64,000 bases of DNA from Halorubrum sp. CBA1229 (GCF_003721435.2 NZ_CP054585.1:2480001-2544000), one strand, 5' to 3'. Positions 34,141-43,478 are shown, counted from the stretch's first letter. Numbers and translations are program-made. Notes: generated by a model not told the origin, from the sequence alone.

Positions 34141-36600
34141 GTGACGAACGACACCACGCGCCGGGCCGTCCTCGCCGCGGCGCTCGCGGCCGGCACCGCC
34201 GGGCTGGCGCGCTCCGAGGCCGCCGCCCTCCTCGACTCGTTCGCACCGCTCTCCGGCGACGCGTGGGGCGCCGCGGACCGGTCGCCCCCGGAGACCGTCG
34301 AGAGTCCCCACGGCGACGCGACCGTCCGGATCGACGGCCACGGGGTCCCCCACGTCGAGGCCGACGACGAGGCCGCGGCGTACTTCGCGGTCGGCTACCT
34401 GCAGGCGTTCCACCGCCTGTTCCCGATGGACCTCCAGCGGCGGGTCATGCGCGGGCGGCTCTCAGAGGTCGTCGGCGAGGCGACCGTCGAGAGCGACGAG
34501 TTCAACGTCGCGATGGGCTTTTCCGCGGCCGCCGAGGCGACGTGGGAGCTCGTGAGCGAGACGGAGACCGGCCCCCTCGTCGAGGCGTACGCGGAGGGCG
34601 TCAACGCCGCGATGGAGGCCGAGACGCTGCCGATCGAGTTCGAGCTGCTCGGCTACGAGCCGGCGCCGTGGACCCCCGTCGACACGCTGCTGATGGAGAA
34701 ACAGATCTCGTGGACGCTCACGGGGAGCTTCGCCGGGCTCCGTCGGGCGCTGGTCGCGGACCGGCTCGGCATGGACCGCGCCGCGGAGCTGTTCCCCCGG
34801 CGGCTGGACCACGACGCGCCGATCCTCGACGGCGACGAGGAGCGGCTCGGCGGCGACGAGAAACGGCTCGGTGCGGGGAGCCGGCGGGCGCGTCGGGGAG
34901 AGCCCGACGCCTCGATAAGCGATTCGGACCCGATCGCCCCCGAACTGACCGGCTGGCTCTCCGGGTTCGAGTCGCCGACGGGCGTCGGCTCCAACAGCTG
35001 GGTCGTCGCCGGCGAGCACACGGCGAGCGGGACGCCGACGGTGGCGTACGACCCGCACCTCTCGCTGATGGCGCCGCCGCTGTGGTACGAGCAGCGCGTC
35101 GAGACGCCCGAGCGCTCCGTCCGGGGCGCGACGTTCCCCGGCGTCCCCTTCGTCATCGCCGGCGCGAGCGACCGCGCGACCTGGTCGTTCACCAACGTCG
35201 GCGCCGACGTGCTCGACTGCTACCGCTACGAGGTCGACGAGTCGGGCGAGCGCTACCGCTACGAGGGGGAGTGGCGCGACTTCGAGACCGAGACGCGGGA
35301 GATCCCCGTCGCCGACGGCGAGGACCGGACGCTGGAGACCAAGCGCACGGTCCACGGCCCGTTCATCGAGCGCGAGGGACGCCACGTCGGCGTCGCGTGG
35401 ACCGGCCACACCGCGACGCGCACGACGCTCGCCATCGACGAGTTGGGCCGCGCCGACGGGTTCGAGGACGCGCTGGCGGCGACCCGGAAGTTCGACCTGC
35501 CGACGCAGAACCTCGTGTACGCCGACGCCGACGGCCGCACGATGTACTACGCGACGGGACAGCTCCCGATCCGGCGGATCGAGGGCGAGGCGGTCGCGGG
35601 CGACCGGGTGTTCGACGGCTCCGCCGGCGAGGGGGAGTGGGAGGGGTTCGAGCCGTTCGGCCGGTCCTCGTGGGCGGGATTCGTCCCCTTCGAGGAGAAG
35701 CCGCACGCGATCGACCCCGACGTGCTCTCGACGGCCAACCAGCGCGTGACCGACGACCCGACCCACTACGTCGGCGTCGACTACGCGACCCCCTACCGCG
35801 GCGCGCGCATCGCCGAGCGCCTCGACGCCGCGGTGGCCGGCGACGAGCCGGTCGACCCCGATTTCCACCGCGAGCTCCAGCGCGACGTGCGCGACGGGCG
35901 GGCGGTCCAGCTCGTGCCGGACCTCGTGGCGGCGGTGGAAGATCGGACGGACGGCGACGCGCCGGAGACCGCCGAGCGCGTGCGGGACGCGGCCGCGGCG
36001 CTCGACGCGTGGGACCGCCGAATGGCCGCCGACTCCCGCGGCGCGCTGATCTTCGACCGGTGGGTCGACCGCTTCCGGCGGCTGGTCTTCGCGCCTGCCT
36101 TCGAGGCGGTCGACCTCGGCGAGGCGTACTACCCGAACGACTGGGTGCTCGCGACGCTGCCGGCCGACGACCCCCTGTTCGCCGATCGCTCGCGGGCCGC
36201 GGCGATGGTCGCGGCGCTGGAGGGCGCCCTCGACGAGATCGACGAGTCGGGGTGGGAGACGTACGGCGACCGGAACTCGACGGCCGCGATCGCTCACCCG
36301 CTCGGCGGCGAGGCGCCCTTCCTGAACTACCCGGCGCTCCCCGCGGACGGCTCCCCGGCGACCGTGATGAACTTCCGGGTCGACGACGCGGTCGGGTCGA
36401 GCTGGCGGATGGTGGTCCGGCCCGGCGAGGACGCCACGGCGGTGATCCCCGGCGGCAACTCGGGCGACTACTTCTCCGAGCACTACGACGACCAGCTCCG
36501 CGACTGGCTGGCGAACGACCAGAAGCCGATGGCGCTCGACCCCGAGGTCGACGACGCCGCCGACGGCGAGACCGTCAGTTTCCGGGGTGAGTCGTCGTGA
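34141..36600 (+). CDS. Penicillin acylase family Ntn hydrolase, Tat-exported
   Basis: An 819-residue precursor. A twin-arginine signal (TRRAVLAAA) is followed by a short alpha chain and a linker around 235-275; the catalytic nucleophile is Ser284 in GVGSNSWVV, where self-cleavage would produce the beta chain. Other family signs are TFPGVPFVIAG and the NQRVT and WRMVV segments. It probably acts outside the cell on N-acyl amides such as acyl-homoserine lactones or peptides. It starts with GTG after an AAAATCATAG box. The stop overlaps the next gene. Confidence 0.93.
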   Translation: MTNDTTRRAVLAAALAAGTAGLARSEAAALLDSFAPLSGDAWGAADRSPPETVESPHGDATVRIDGHGVPHVEADDEAAAYFAVGYLQAFHRLFPMDLQRRVMRGRLSEVVGEATVESDEFNVAMGFSAAAEATWELVSETETGPLVEAYAEGVNAAMEAETLPIEFELLGYEPAPWTPVDTLLMEKQISWTLTGSFAGLRRALVADRLGMDRAAELFPRRLDHDAPILDGDEERLGGDEKRLGAGSRRARRGEPDASISDSDPIAPELTGWLSGFESPTGVGSNSWVVAGEHTASGTPTVAYDPHLSLMAPPLWYEQRVETPERSVRGATFPGVPFVIAGASDRATWSFTNVGADVLDCYRYEVDESGERYRYEGEWRDFETETREIPVADGEDRTLETKRTVHGPFIEREGRHVGVAWTGHTATRTTLAIDELGRADGFEDALAATRKFDLPTQNLVYADADGRTMYYATGQLPIRRIEGEAVAGDRVFDGSAGEGEWEGFEPFGRSSWAGFVPFEEKPHAIDPDVLSTANQRVTDDPTHYVGVDYATPYRGARIAERLDAAVAGDEPVDPDFHRELQRDVRDGRAVQLVPDLVAAVEDRTDGDAPETAERVRDAAAALDAWDRRMAADSRGALIFDRWVDRFRRLVFAPAFEAVDLGEAYYPNDWVLATLPADDPLFADRSRAAAMVAALEGALDEIDESGWETYGDRNSTAAIAHPLGGEAPFLNYPALPADGSPATVMNFRVDDAVGSSWRMVVRPGEDATAVIPGGNSGDYFSEHYDDQLRDWLANDQKPMALDPEVDDAADGETVSFRGESS

Positions 36601-37028
36601 GCGACGACGGCGACGGGGAAGGTTCCGCGTCGTCCTCCGCATCCTCTCCGCCCGCCGTGTCCTCCTCGCCCGCCGCGTCCTCCCCGTCCTCTGCGCCCGC
36701 TCCGTCGACCGCGCTCACCCGGGTCCGGCGCGAACCCCGCCGCCGCCTCGTCGCTCTCGCGGTCGCCGTCGCGGTCGGGCTCGCGCTGGCGTCGGTCCAC
36801 TGGCTCGGCCTCGTCGCGGCCGGCGCGGCGGCCTCGCTCGTCGCGCCGACCGCTCGCCGAGGCGTCGCGTACGCGCTCGGCGTCGGCGTTCTCGCGCTCG
36901 TCGCGTTCGCGGTCTCGCTCGGGCCGGCGGCCGGCGTCCTCCCCGGGATGCGGCCCGTGATCTACGTCGCGGTCGCCGCCGCGCTCGGCCTCCCCCTGCT
37001 CGGGTCGCTGGCGAGGTGGGTTATTTAA
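36597..37028 (+). CDS. Small membrane protein coupled to the acylase gene
   Basis: A 143-residue protein starting with GTG that overlaps the acylase stop (GTGA). A Ser/Ala/Pro-rich, probably disordered N-terminus (1-45) precedes about four hydrophobic segments (about 50-70, 72-84, 87-110 and 118-140). No family is recognised. It ends in TTATTTAA, which may serve as part of the terminator. The coupling hints at a role in export, anchoring or immunity linked to the acylase, but that is only inference. Confidence 0.65.
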   Translation: MSDDGDGEGSASSSASSPPAVSSSPAASSPSSAPAPSTALTRVRREPRRRLVALAVAVAVGLALASVHWLGLVAAGAAASLVAPTARRGVAYALGVGVLALVAFAVSLGPAAGVLPGMRPVIYVAVAAALGLPLLGSLARWVI

Positions 37029-37135
37029 GACCCCGCTCGCCGTCTCGGGAGCGCTATTGAGGGCTCGGGACCGCTCTCGGGGGATTGGTACCACTCATAT
37101 AAGCGTTTACGAGGGGCTCTCGACAGGGGTGAGAC

Positions 37136-37981
37136 ATGGCAACGACTACCGACGACCCGGACGACTCCCGTGCGGTCATCGACGACGCGCGGGAGGCGCT
37201 CCGGGTCGAGCGGCGCCGCACCGTCGACGGGCGCGAGGCGTTCCGGGCGTTCCGCGGCCGGCTCGACTCCGTCCCGACGGCGACGGTCTCGTCCGGCGGG
37301 TCGCCCGCGTCGGCGGGCTCGGCCGACTTCTCGAGTCCCGCGGGCGGTTCCGGCCCCGCAACCGACGCGGGAGTCCGTGGGCCCGCGGCGCCGCCGGGGT
37401 CGGGGCTCGCTGCCGTCAGGGACGCGTACGCCGAGACCGTGATGTCGGTGCCCCACTACGAGGCGGAGTACGACGACACCTACGAGCGCAGTCTCGCCGC
37501 GGAGTTCGGGCCCGAACTGGCGTACGCGCTCACGCGGACCGCGGGGTACCACGCCGGGTACGAGTCCGCCCTGTTCGACGCCGTCGACGCCGCGATCGAG
37601 GAGCGCGAGCGGCTTCTAAAGCGGATCCGAGTCGAGTCGGACTCGCTCGACCGCGCCGGCTCCCGTCTCGCGGCGGTCCGCCGCGAAATCGTGTCGCTCG
37701 ACGCGGCGGTCCCGGAAGGGGGGTTCGGCGCGCTCGACGCGTGTCGGGCTCGCGCCGGCGTCCTCGTCGAGGACTGCGACCGGATCGCCGCGCGCCGACA
37801 GCGCGTGCTGGCGGAACACGAGCGCGAGCTCCGGCTCGACGACGACGCTCCCGACCTCCCGGCGTACCTCTATCAGGGGACCTCCGCGACGTACCCCGTC
37901 CTCGCGGCGGTCGGGTCGGTCGGGGACCGGCTCGACGACCTCAGGCGGCGGATCGAGCGCGCGATGGCGCGATCGGGATGA
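37136..37981 (+). CDS. Haloarchaeal DUF7260-like protein
   Basis: A 281-residue soluble protein that looks mostly helical: an N-terminal charged helix (DDAREALRVERRRTVDGREAFRAF), a Gly/Ser/Pro linker (50-90), then a helical core with YAETVMSVPHYEAEYDDTYERSLAAEFGPELA and coiled-coil-like ERERLLKRIRVESDSLDRAG. It matches my memory of a haloarchaea-specific DUF7260 family. Function is unknown. TATA candidates CATATAAGC and CGTTTACG lie about 25-40 bases upstream of the ATG. Confidence 0.75.
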   Translation: MATTTDDPDDSRAVIDDAREALRVERRRTVDGREAFRAFRGRLDSVPTATVSSGGSPASAGSADFSSPAGGSGPATDAGVRGPAAPPGSGLAAVRDAYAETVMSVPHYEAEYDDTYERSLAAEFGPELAYALTRTAGYHAGYESALFDAVDAAIEERERLLKRIRVESDSLDRAGSRLAAVRREIVSLDAAVPEGGFGALDACRARAGVLVEDCDRIAARRQRVLAEHERELRLDDDAPDLPAYLYQGTSATYPVLAAVGSVGDRLDDLRRRIERAMARSG

Positions 37982-38020
37982 GGACGACTCTCGAACCCGA
38001 CGAGCGGTCACCTCTCGCTA

Positions 38021-38056
38021 GATCGCGTCTCTTGGCCCGATCGCGTCTCCTGGCCC
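38021..38056 (+). repeat. 2 x 18-bp tandem repeat
   Basis: Two near-identical units GATCGCGTCTCTTGGCCC (38021) and GATCGCGTCTCCTGGCCC (38039), with a third partial GATCGCTCG, fill the 84-base gap between the convergent DUF7260-like and pirin genes. Too short for a CRISPR; probably slippage. Confidence 0.7.
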
Positions 38057-38065
38057 GATCGCTCG

Positions 38066-38845
38066 CTACCGCCCGATCGTGCCCTGTCGCGTGATCGGCG
38101 CCTCGGGATCGAGTCGGAAGGCGACGACGACCGCGTCCTCGGTCGCGGTCAGCGTCGGCGCCGGGCCGCCGGTCCAGAGCCCGCTCTCGGCGCGGTCGAA
38201 CGTCTGCCCCGCGGCCTCGACCGCGCCCTCGAACACGTAGAAGTAGACGTCCCAGCCGTCGGTGTCGCCCGTCGACTCGCCGTCCCCCGGAAGCGGGACT
38301 CCCTCGCCCGCGTCGAGTCGGAGGTCGTAGCAGTGGACGGCGTTGCGGACGGTCAGCGGGTGGTCCGTCGCGGCCGGCGCGAACAGGTGCCGCCACTCGT
38401 TCGCGACCGGATCCGGCAGGGGCTCGTGTTGGATCCCCGGTTCGAGGTCGAGGTCGTGCGGCCGGACGAAGATCTGGAGCATCCGGAGCGGCGGGTCGTC
38501 GGCGAGCGTCTCCTCGGAGTGCCGGAACCCGCCGCCGGCGTTCATGACCATGAGGTGGTCGGCGTCGGTGACGAGCCGGTTGCCCTCGCCGTCGTCGTGG
38601 CGCATGACGCCCGCCGGCACCCACGAGACGATCGCCTCGTCGCGGTGCTGATGCATCGGGATCAGCGTCCCGGGGTCCATGAACGACTCGACGACGGTCG
38701 ACAGCGGGCCGTACCCGTGGTCCTCGTGGTCCGGCCGGTTCCGGCCGGGGAAGTTGAAGTTCGTCCTGAACGCGCCCTGGTCCCGGGAGGCGGTCGTCAC
38801 CGGGGCCTTGTGGAGGTCGGGCTCGGACTCGGTCGCGTGTTCCAT
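38066..38845 (-). CDS. Pirin family protein
   Basis: A 259-residue bicupin. The N-terminal cupin has the metal-binding LIPMHQHRDEAIVSWV (His-x-His) and the final FRHSEE-type histidine, as in pirins, some of which are quercetin dioxygenases. The second cupin is less conserved (WDVYFYVFEGAVEAAGQTF). Unlike typical pirins it starts with a longer N-terminal strand. The start at 38845 is chosen over 38872 because GGAGG lies just upstream and CTTTTGTCC is at about -27. Confidence 0.88.
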   Translation of the reverse strand: MEHATESEPDLHKAPVTTASRDQGAFRTNFNFPGRNRPDHEDHGYGPLSTVVESFMDPGTLIPMHQHRDEAIVSWVPAGVMRHDDGEGNRLVTDADHLMVMNAGGGFRHSEETLADDPPLRMLQIFVRPHDLDLEPGIQHEPLPDPVANEWRHLFAPAATDHPLTVRNAVHCYDLRLDAGEGVPLPGDGESTGDTDGWDVYFYVFEGAVEAAGQTFDRAESGLWTGGPAPTLTATEDAVVVAFRLDPEAPITRQGTIGR

Positions 38846-38897
38846 TAGCCTCCGTACGGCGGGCTCGGACAAAAGGCGAGGGGTGTCGGCGGTCCGG

Positions 38898-40310
38898 TTA
38901 GTCTGCCGGCGCCGGCGTCTCGGTCTCCATCCCGGAGCCGCTCGGCGGGCGGAGGACGAGCGCCGCCAGCCCGGCGGCGATCGCGAGGCCGCCCCCGAGC
39001 GCGAACGTCGGGACCCAGCCGAACGACGCGACGAGGTATCCGGTGACCGTCCCCGCGAAGACGCCGCCGCCGACCTTCGCTGTGTAGAGGACGGCGTAGT
39101 TGCCGGAGGAGTTCTTGGCGCCGTAGTAGTCGGCGATCACCGACGGGAAGTAGACGAACAGCGGCGAGGAGAAGAACATCGCCGCCATCACCAGCCCCAC
39201 GAAGGCGATCCCGGCCTCGGCGCGCCCGGCGGCGATCAGCGCGAGCCGGAACACCCCGGCGAGCACGAACGAGGCCGCCATCACCTTCTTCCGGTCGAAG
39301 CGGTCCGATGCCTCCCCGAGGATCATCCGCGAGACGCCGGCGGCGACGGGCAGCAGGGTCGCCGCCGCGGTCGCGACGACCGCCGCCAATCCGAACTGCT
39401 CGGCGAACCGCACGACGTTGGCGATGACGATCAGGTCGGCGCCGGCCATCGCGACGAACATCGCGTACAGCAGCCAGAACTGCCAGGTCGACAGCATCTC
39501 GCGGGTCGTGTACGCCCGCCCGCGGAGCGAGGCCGCGAGGCCGTCGTCGCTCCCGTTCCCGCCTCCCCGGTCGTCTCCGTCCTCCAACCCGAGCCAGTCC
39601 TCCGGGGGGTCCCGCAGGAGGAACGCGCCGACGAGCGTGACGACGAGGATGGCGAGGCCGACGTTCCGGAGCACGTCGCTGTACGCCGACACGGTCGCGT
39701 TCGCCCGCACGTACGGCACCACGAGGGCGCTCCCGCCCGCGAACGCCATCGTCCCGATGCCGGTCGTGAGCCCCGTCCGGTCGGGGAACCACTTGACCGC
39801 TGTGTTCACCGCGACCGTGTACACGATCCCCACGCCGATCGCGCCGAGCGAGTACAGCAGGTAGAGCTGCCAGACGGCCGTCGCGTACGCCAGCCCGATG
39901 TACCCGCCCCCGGCCAAAAGCGCCGCGACGAAGGTGAGCGCGCCCGGACCGCGGCTGTCGCGCCACTTGCCGGCGGGGAACTGCGAGAGCGACTGGAAGA
40001 CGACGTAAAACGAGAACACCGCGCCGAGCGCCGGCAGCGCGATGTCGAGCCCCTGAGCGAGCGGCTGCTCGATAGACGACCAGACGTACTGGTAGGGGCT
40101 GACCGCGGCCATCATCCCCGCGGCGGCGACGATCTGCCACCACCGGGAGAACCCGAGGATCGACGACGCCCGACCGGCGTAATCGACGCCGCCGTCGGCC
40201 TCGTCGAGGTCGACGTCTCCGTCGCCGACGGGGTCCGACTCGGAGCCGTCGCCGGCGGCGCTCCTCCCGGTCTCGGCGTCGGTCCCGGAGCCCTCGTCGC
40301 CGTCACCCAT
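38898..40310 (-). CDS. OFA-family MFS transporter
   Basis: A 470-residue MFS carrier with 12 helices, related to the oxalate/formate antiporter family. Characteristic parts are WWQIVAAAGMMAAVSPYQYVWSS in helix 1, FPAGKWRDSRGPG after helix 2 and GTMAFAGGSA in helix 5. An acidic 45-residue N-terminal extension precedes helix 1. It probably moves a carboxylate such as pyruvate, lactate or formate. A short upstream ORF (40350-40303) overlaps its start. It ends 52 bases from the pirin ATG on the same strand. Confidence 0.9.
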   Translation of the reverse strand: MGDGDEGSGTDAETGRSAAGDGSESDPVGDGDVDLDEADGGVDYAGRASSILGFSRWWQIVAAAGMMAAVSPYQYVWSSIEQPLAQGLDIALPALGAVFSFYVVFQSLSQFPAGKWRDSRGPGALTFVAALLAGGGYIGLAYATAVWQLYLLYSLGAIGVGIVYTVAVNTAVKWFPDRTGLTTGIGTMAFAGGSALVVPYVRANATVSAYSDVLRNVGLAILVVTLVGAFLLRDPPEDWLGLEDGDDRGGGNGSDDGLAASLRGRAYTTREMLSTWQFWLLYAMFVAMAGADLIVIANVVRFAEQFGLAAVVATAAATLLPVAAGVSRMILGEASDRFDRKKVMAASFVLAGVFRLALIAAGRAEAGIAFVGLVMAAMFFSSPLFVYFPSVIADYYGAKNSSGNYAVLYTAKVGGGVFAGTVTGYLVASFGWVPTFALGGGLAIAAGLAALVLRPPSGSGMETETPAPAD

Positions 40311-40350
40311 CGTTGCCGTCCGTCGACTGCGTGGTGGTGTTCGGTGTCAT
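40303..40350 (-). CDS. Possible 15-aa leader ORF of the OFA gene
   Basis: An ATG at 40350 opens a 16-codon frame, including stop, that reads MTPNTTTQSTDGNDG and ends at TGA inside the first codons of the OFA gene (ATGGGTGA). The OFA promoter box GTTTTAATC lies near 40430-40438, so this ORF is within the probable 5' leader. The layout would allow translational coupling. No conservation evidence is available. Confidence 0.3.
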   Translation of the reverse strand: MTPNTTTQSTDGNDG

Positions 40351-40490
40351 GTCGTGTGTCTCCGGCCGCGCCGCGGGGGACGGAGCCGCCGCGGCGGTCG
40401 CGTCCGTACCGGTACTGTTCGGACTCGCCGATTAAAACGCGTCGTTGGGGTCGTTCTTGCCTCCTCGACCCCGACGGGAGGAGAGGGTAG

Positions 40491-40673
40491 CTACAGCGCG
40501 TCCGGGTCCGCCGCGGTGAACCGCACCGCCGGCGGGATCAGCCCCCCGGCGGCGAGCATCGCCAGGCCGACCGCCCAGAGCGCCGCGAGCCCGGCGGTCG
40601 CGCCGTAGCTGATCAGTGGAAGCGAGAGCGCCATCAGGACGAACGCCAGCGTGAATCGGTCGAGGACGCCCAT
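40491..40673 (-). CDS. Small two-helix membrane protein next to lctP
   Basis: A 60-residue protein with two transmembrane segments (about 9-25 and 28-50). Its ATG begins just one base after the lctP stop, so it is very likely co-transcribed with lctP. No known family is recognised. It could be an accessory subunit or stabiliser of the lactate permease. Confidence 0.7.
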   Translation of the reverse strand: MGVLDRFTLAFVLMALSLPLISYGATAGLAALWAVGLAMLAAGGLIPPAVRFTAADPDAL

Positions 40674-40674
40674 C

Positions 40675-42450
40675 TCAGGCCACCCCCAGCAGCCCCGCGG
40701 CGTTCAGCAGGACGATGGCGAGCCCGACGAGCGCGGCGACGGCGGCGACCCACGGGATGGTGACCCGGAGCACGTCGCCCTCGCGGCCGACGATGCCGGC
40801 CGCGGTCGTCCCCAGGATGACGTTGCCCGGCGAGATCGCGTTCCCGATGGCGCCGCCGGCGCTCTGGCCGGCGAGGATCAGCGCCTCCGAGATCCCGCCG
40901 AGCTGGGCGGCCGTCTGCTGTTGGAGCCCGCCGAACAGGATGTTCGACGCCGTGTTGCTCGACGTCATGAACGCGCCGAGCGAGCCGATGAGCGGCGAGA
41001 GGAACCCGTAGGAGCTCGGCGTCGCGACGCTCGCGGTCCCCTCCGCGAGGACGAGCACCTGCCCGCTGTGGTCCATCAGCTTCGCCATGACGAGGAAGGA
41101 GATCACCGCGATCGACGCCGGGACCGCGGTCGCGAGGACCGCCCGCGTGAACGCCGAGCGGTCCCCGTCGGCCCGCGACGCGGCGATCTCGTAGTAGCCG
41201 CCGCGACGGTACGCGAGGAACGCGGCCAGCGCGCTGACGAGCAGGAACGTCCCCGGGTGCGACAGCGGCGCGAACGGCGAGTACGGCGCCGCCGCCTCGG
41301 TCACGACGCCGAGCCCGGTCGCGATCTCGGGGAAGCTCAGGCCGACTTTGAGGCTCCCGAGCGCGTTACCGAGCGGGGTCACGACCGCGGTGACGAACGC
41401 GATCGCGGCGAGCACGGCGAACGGTAACGCCGCGAGTTTGAGGCTCATCAGGTCGTCGTCGGGAGCGGCCGCGTCGGCGGGCGTCGCCACGCCGCCGTCG
41501 GCGACCGCCCCGGTCCCGTCGCCGTCGGCGCCCGCGGCGGGACTCAGGTCCTCGGTCATCACGAGCCGCTCCCCGATCGCGTCGGTCGCGGTCGCGTACC
41601 GGTCCCACATCGCGAGCGGCCCGAGCGCGAGCAGCCCCACCGTCGCCGCGAAGAAGTTCGCGAACTCCGGGGGGATGACCGTCACCGCGGCGAGCTGGCC
41701 GCCGCCGTGGATCAGCGAGACGATCAGGATCATGGGGGCGGCGTACCGCACCGCGTCCGTCCGCCCGTAGATCCAGGCGATCGAGAAGCCGGCGATCAGG
41801 TTCGGGATCCACAGCAGGACGGCGAGCGCGAGCGCCGTGACCGCGACGCTCTGCATCTCGGTGACCTGCACTAACGCGAGCCACGCCACCCCGAGCGTGC
41901 CGAAGGTGTTCGCCCACGCGTGGCCGATCAGCGGGATCGCGACCGAGTACACCGGCTTCACGCCGAGCGCGAGCAGCAGCGGCGCGACGACGACGATCGG
42001 CGTCCCGAACCCGGAGATCGACTGCATGAACGAGACGAACACCCAGCCGAACGCGAGCACTAAGAACAGCTCGTTGTCGGTGAACGACTTGATTCGGGTG
42101 CGCAGCGCCTCGAAGCCGTCCGCCCGCTCGATGACGTGGTAGAACACCAGCGCCGGGAGGATCACGTAGAGGACGAACACCGCGTCCCACACCCCTTTCG
42201 CGCTCGCCACCGAGAGCGCCTCGACCGGCATCCCGTACGCCGTCAGCGCGACCGCGGCCGCCGAGAACATCCCGACCGACGCCGCCTCGTGGGCGCGCCA
42301 CCGCAACACCACGAGCGTGAACAGCAGCAACAGCAGCGGCAGCGCCGCCAGCCCCGCGTAGATCGGGTTAACTGGCAGCACGGCCTCCCCCCCGGAAAGC
42401 TCCCCCGTCACGCCGTTTCTCGGACGCCCGACTGCCGCGTTTAGTTTCAT
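40675..42450 (-). CDS. lctP: L-lactate permease LctP
   Basis: A 591-residue membrane protein with about 12-14 helices of the lactate permease family (LctP/GlcA), which takes up lactate or glycolate with a cation. Family signatures include FMQSISGFGTPIVVVAPLLLALG, HAWANTFGTLGVAW and GSLGAFMTSSNTASNILFGGLQ near the C-terminus. A polar loop of about 35 residues, rich in Asp and Gly, lies near position 310-345. The ATG at 42450 has a TATA-like CAATATATG some 50-60 bases upstream; an internal GTG at 42381 is a possible alternative start. Confidence 0.94.
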   Translation of the reverse strand: MKLNAAVGRPRNGVTGELSGGEAVLPVNPIYAGLAALPLLLLLFTLVVLRWRAHEAASVGMFSAAAVALTAYGMPVEALSVASAKGVWDAVFVLYVILPALVFYHVIERADGFEALRTRIKSFTDNELFLVLAFGWVFVSFMQSISGFGTPIVVVAPLLLALGVKPVYSVAIPLIGHAWANTFGTLGVAWLALVQVTEMQSVAVTALALAVLLWIPNLIAGFSIAWIYGRTDAVRYAAPMILIVSLIHGGGQLAAVTVIPPEFANFFAATVGLLALGPLAMWDRYATATDAIGERLVMTEDLSPAAGADGDGTGAVADGGVATPADAAAPDDDLMSLKLAALPFAVLAAIAFVTAVVTPLGNALGSLKVGLSFPEIATGLGVVTEAAAPYSPFAPLSHPGTFLLVSALAAFLAYRRGGYYEIAASRADGDRSAFTRAVLATAVPASIAVISFLVMAKLMDHSGQVLVLAEGTASVATPSSYGFLSPLIGSLGAFMTSSNTASNILFGGLQQQTAAQLGGISEALILAGQSAGGAIGNAISPGNVILGTTAAGIVGREGDVLRVTIPWVAAVAALVGLAIVLLNAAGLLGVA

Positions 42451-42896
42451 CCGTTGCCGTTCTCTCCGTACTCCCCCGCACTACGACGTGTTTCTCCATC
42501 ATATATTGACGACACGATCGAATTCCGATAGAATAGTAAAAACATACTCATAATACACGTGTGTCGACATGAGACGAGTAATGAATGTGCAAGCACCTAT
42601 TATACGTCCAGTTAAAATACAGATCGCGTAACAAACGAGAACTATTCTGAACTCAGTCCCGCGAGCACGGTTCCGATTCAGCGTGTCGATTTCGTGGCGG
42701 TCTGCGTGTCGCTTTCGTGGCCATTCGTGTACTAAAATCCGGATAGATCGTTAGAAACACAGATCGATCCGCGGACCGCCACCAGATAGATAATGATAAT
42801 CGTCTATACTGTCGAAAATTGTTAAGAGGAGGCCGCTCGAAGGTGGTATCGAACACGACCGGCGTCCGAGAACGGGCGATTCCGGCACTACCCACC
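42451..42896. other. 446-base AT-rich divergent regulatory region (lctP/usp)
   Basis: This is the largest AT-rich island in the window, between lctP (left) and a universal stress gene (right). CAATATATG near 42501 (minus) and GTCTATACTG near 42802 (plus) are promoter candidates. Between them lie TTATACG, GATAGATAATGATAATCG and a 22-base-period direct repeat of GCGTGTCG-TTTCGTGGC (42681 and 42703). No gene is seen. It could hold operator sites for lactate-dependent control. Confidence 0.55.
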
Positions 42897-43478
42897 ATGT
42901 CCGCCGACACCAACACCGCCGACATCGAGACCACCGACGTCGCCGCCGCCGGCACCGCCGATCCGACCGCCACCGGGGAGACCGCCGTCCCGAACGCGGT
43001 CGACGACGCGACCGATTCGACGCGCAGCGCGCCCGGCTCGACCGGGTCGGCGCGGAGCCCCTCCGTCTTCGAGCGCGTGCTCGTCGTCACCGGCGACGAC
43101 GAAGCCGGCCGCGCCGCGGTCGACGCGGGGCTCGACGTCGCCGCCGCCCACGGCGCGACGGTCGACGCGCTGTACGTCGTCGACACCAGCGAACACTGGG
43201 ACATGGTCGTCGAGCGCCGCGAGCGGACGGGCGAGGCGCTCGTCGAGGACGCCGCGGCCCGCGGTGAGGCCGTCGGCGTCGACGTGGAGAAGCGGTTCCG
43301 GTACGGCACCCCCCACGAGGAGGTGCTCGACTTCGCCGACGCCCACGGCGCCGATCTGATCGTGGTCGGCTCCGCGCGCCGCACCGGACTCGACCGGCTC
43401 GTCCACCCCGAGACGCTCCCCACTCGGGTCCAGCGCGGCGCCTCCGCGCCGGTGATGGTCGTCGGCGCCGACGACTGA
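42897..43478 (+). CDS. Universal stress protein, UspA domain with long N-terminal extension
   Basis: A 193-residue protein. Residues 1-55 are a Thr/Ala/Asp-rich disordered extension; the UspA domain starts at FERVLVVTGDD and contains HGATVDALYVVDTS and the ATP-binding-like HGADLIVVGSARRTGLDRLVHPETLP. The usual GxxGxxxxxxxGS motif is altered at the end (TLPTRVQRGAS). Function of individual Usp proteins is unknown. The ATG at 42897 was preferred over an upstream frame start at 42819. Confidence 0.85.
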   Translation: MSADTNTADIETTDVAAAGTADPTATGETAVPNAVDDATDSTRSAPGSTGSARSPSVFERVLVVTGDDEAGRAAVDAGLDVAAAHGATVDALYVVDTSEHWDMVVERRERTGEALVEDAAARGEAVGVDVEKRFRYGTPHEEVLDFADAHGADLIVVGSARRTGLDRLVHPETLPTRVQRGASAPVMVVGADD

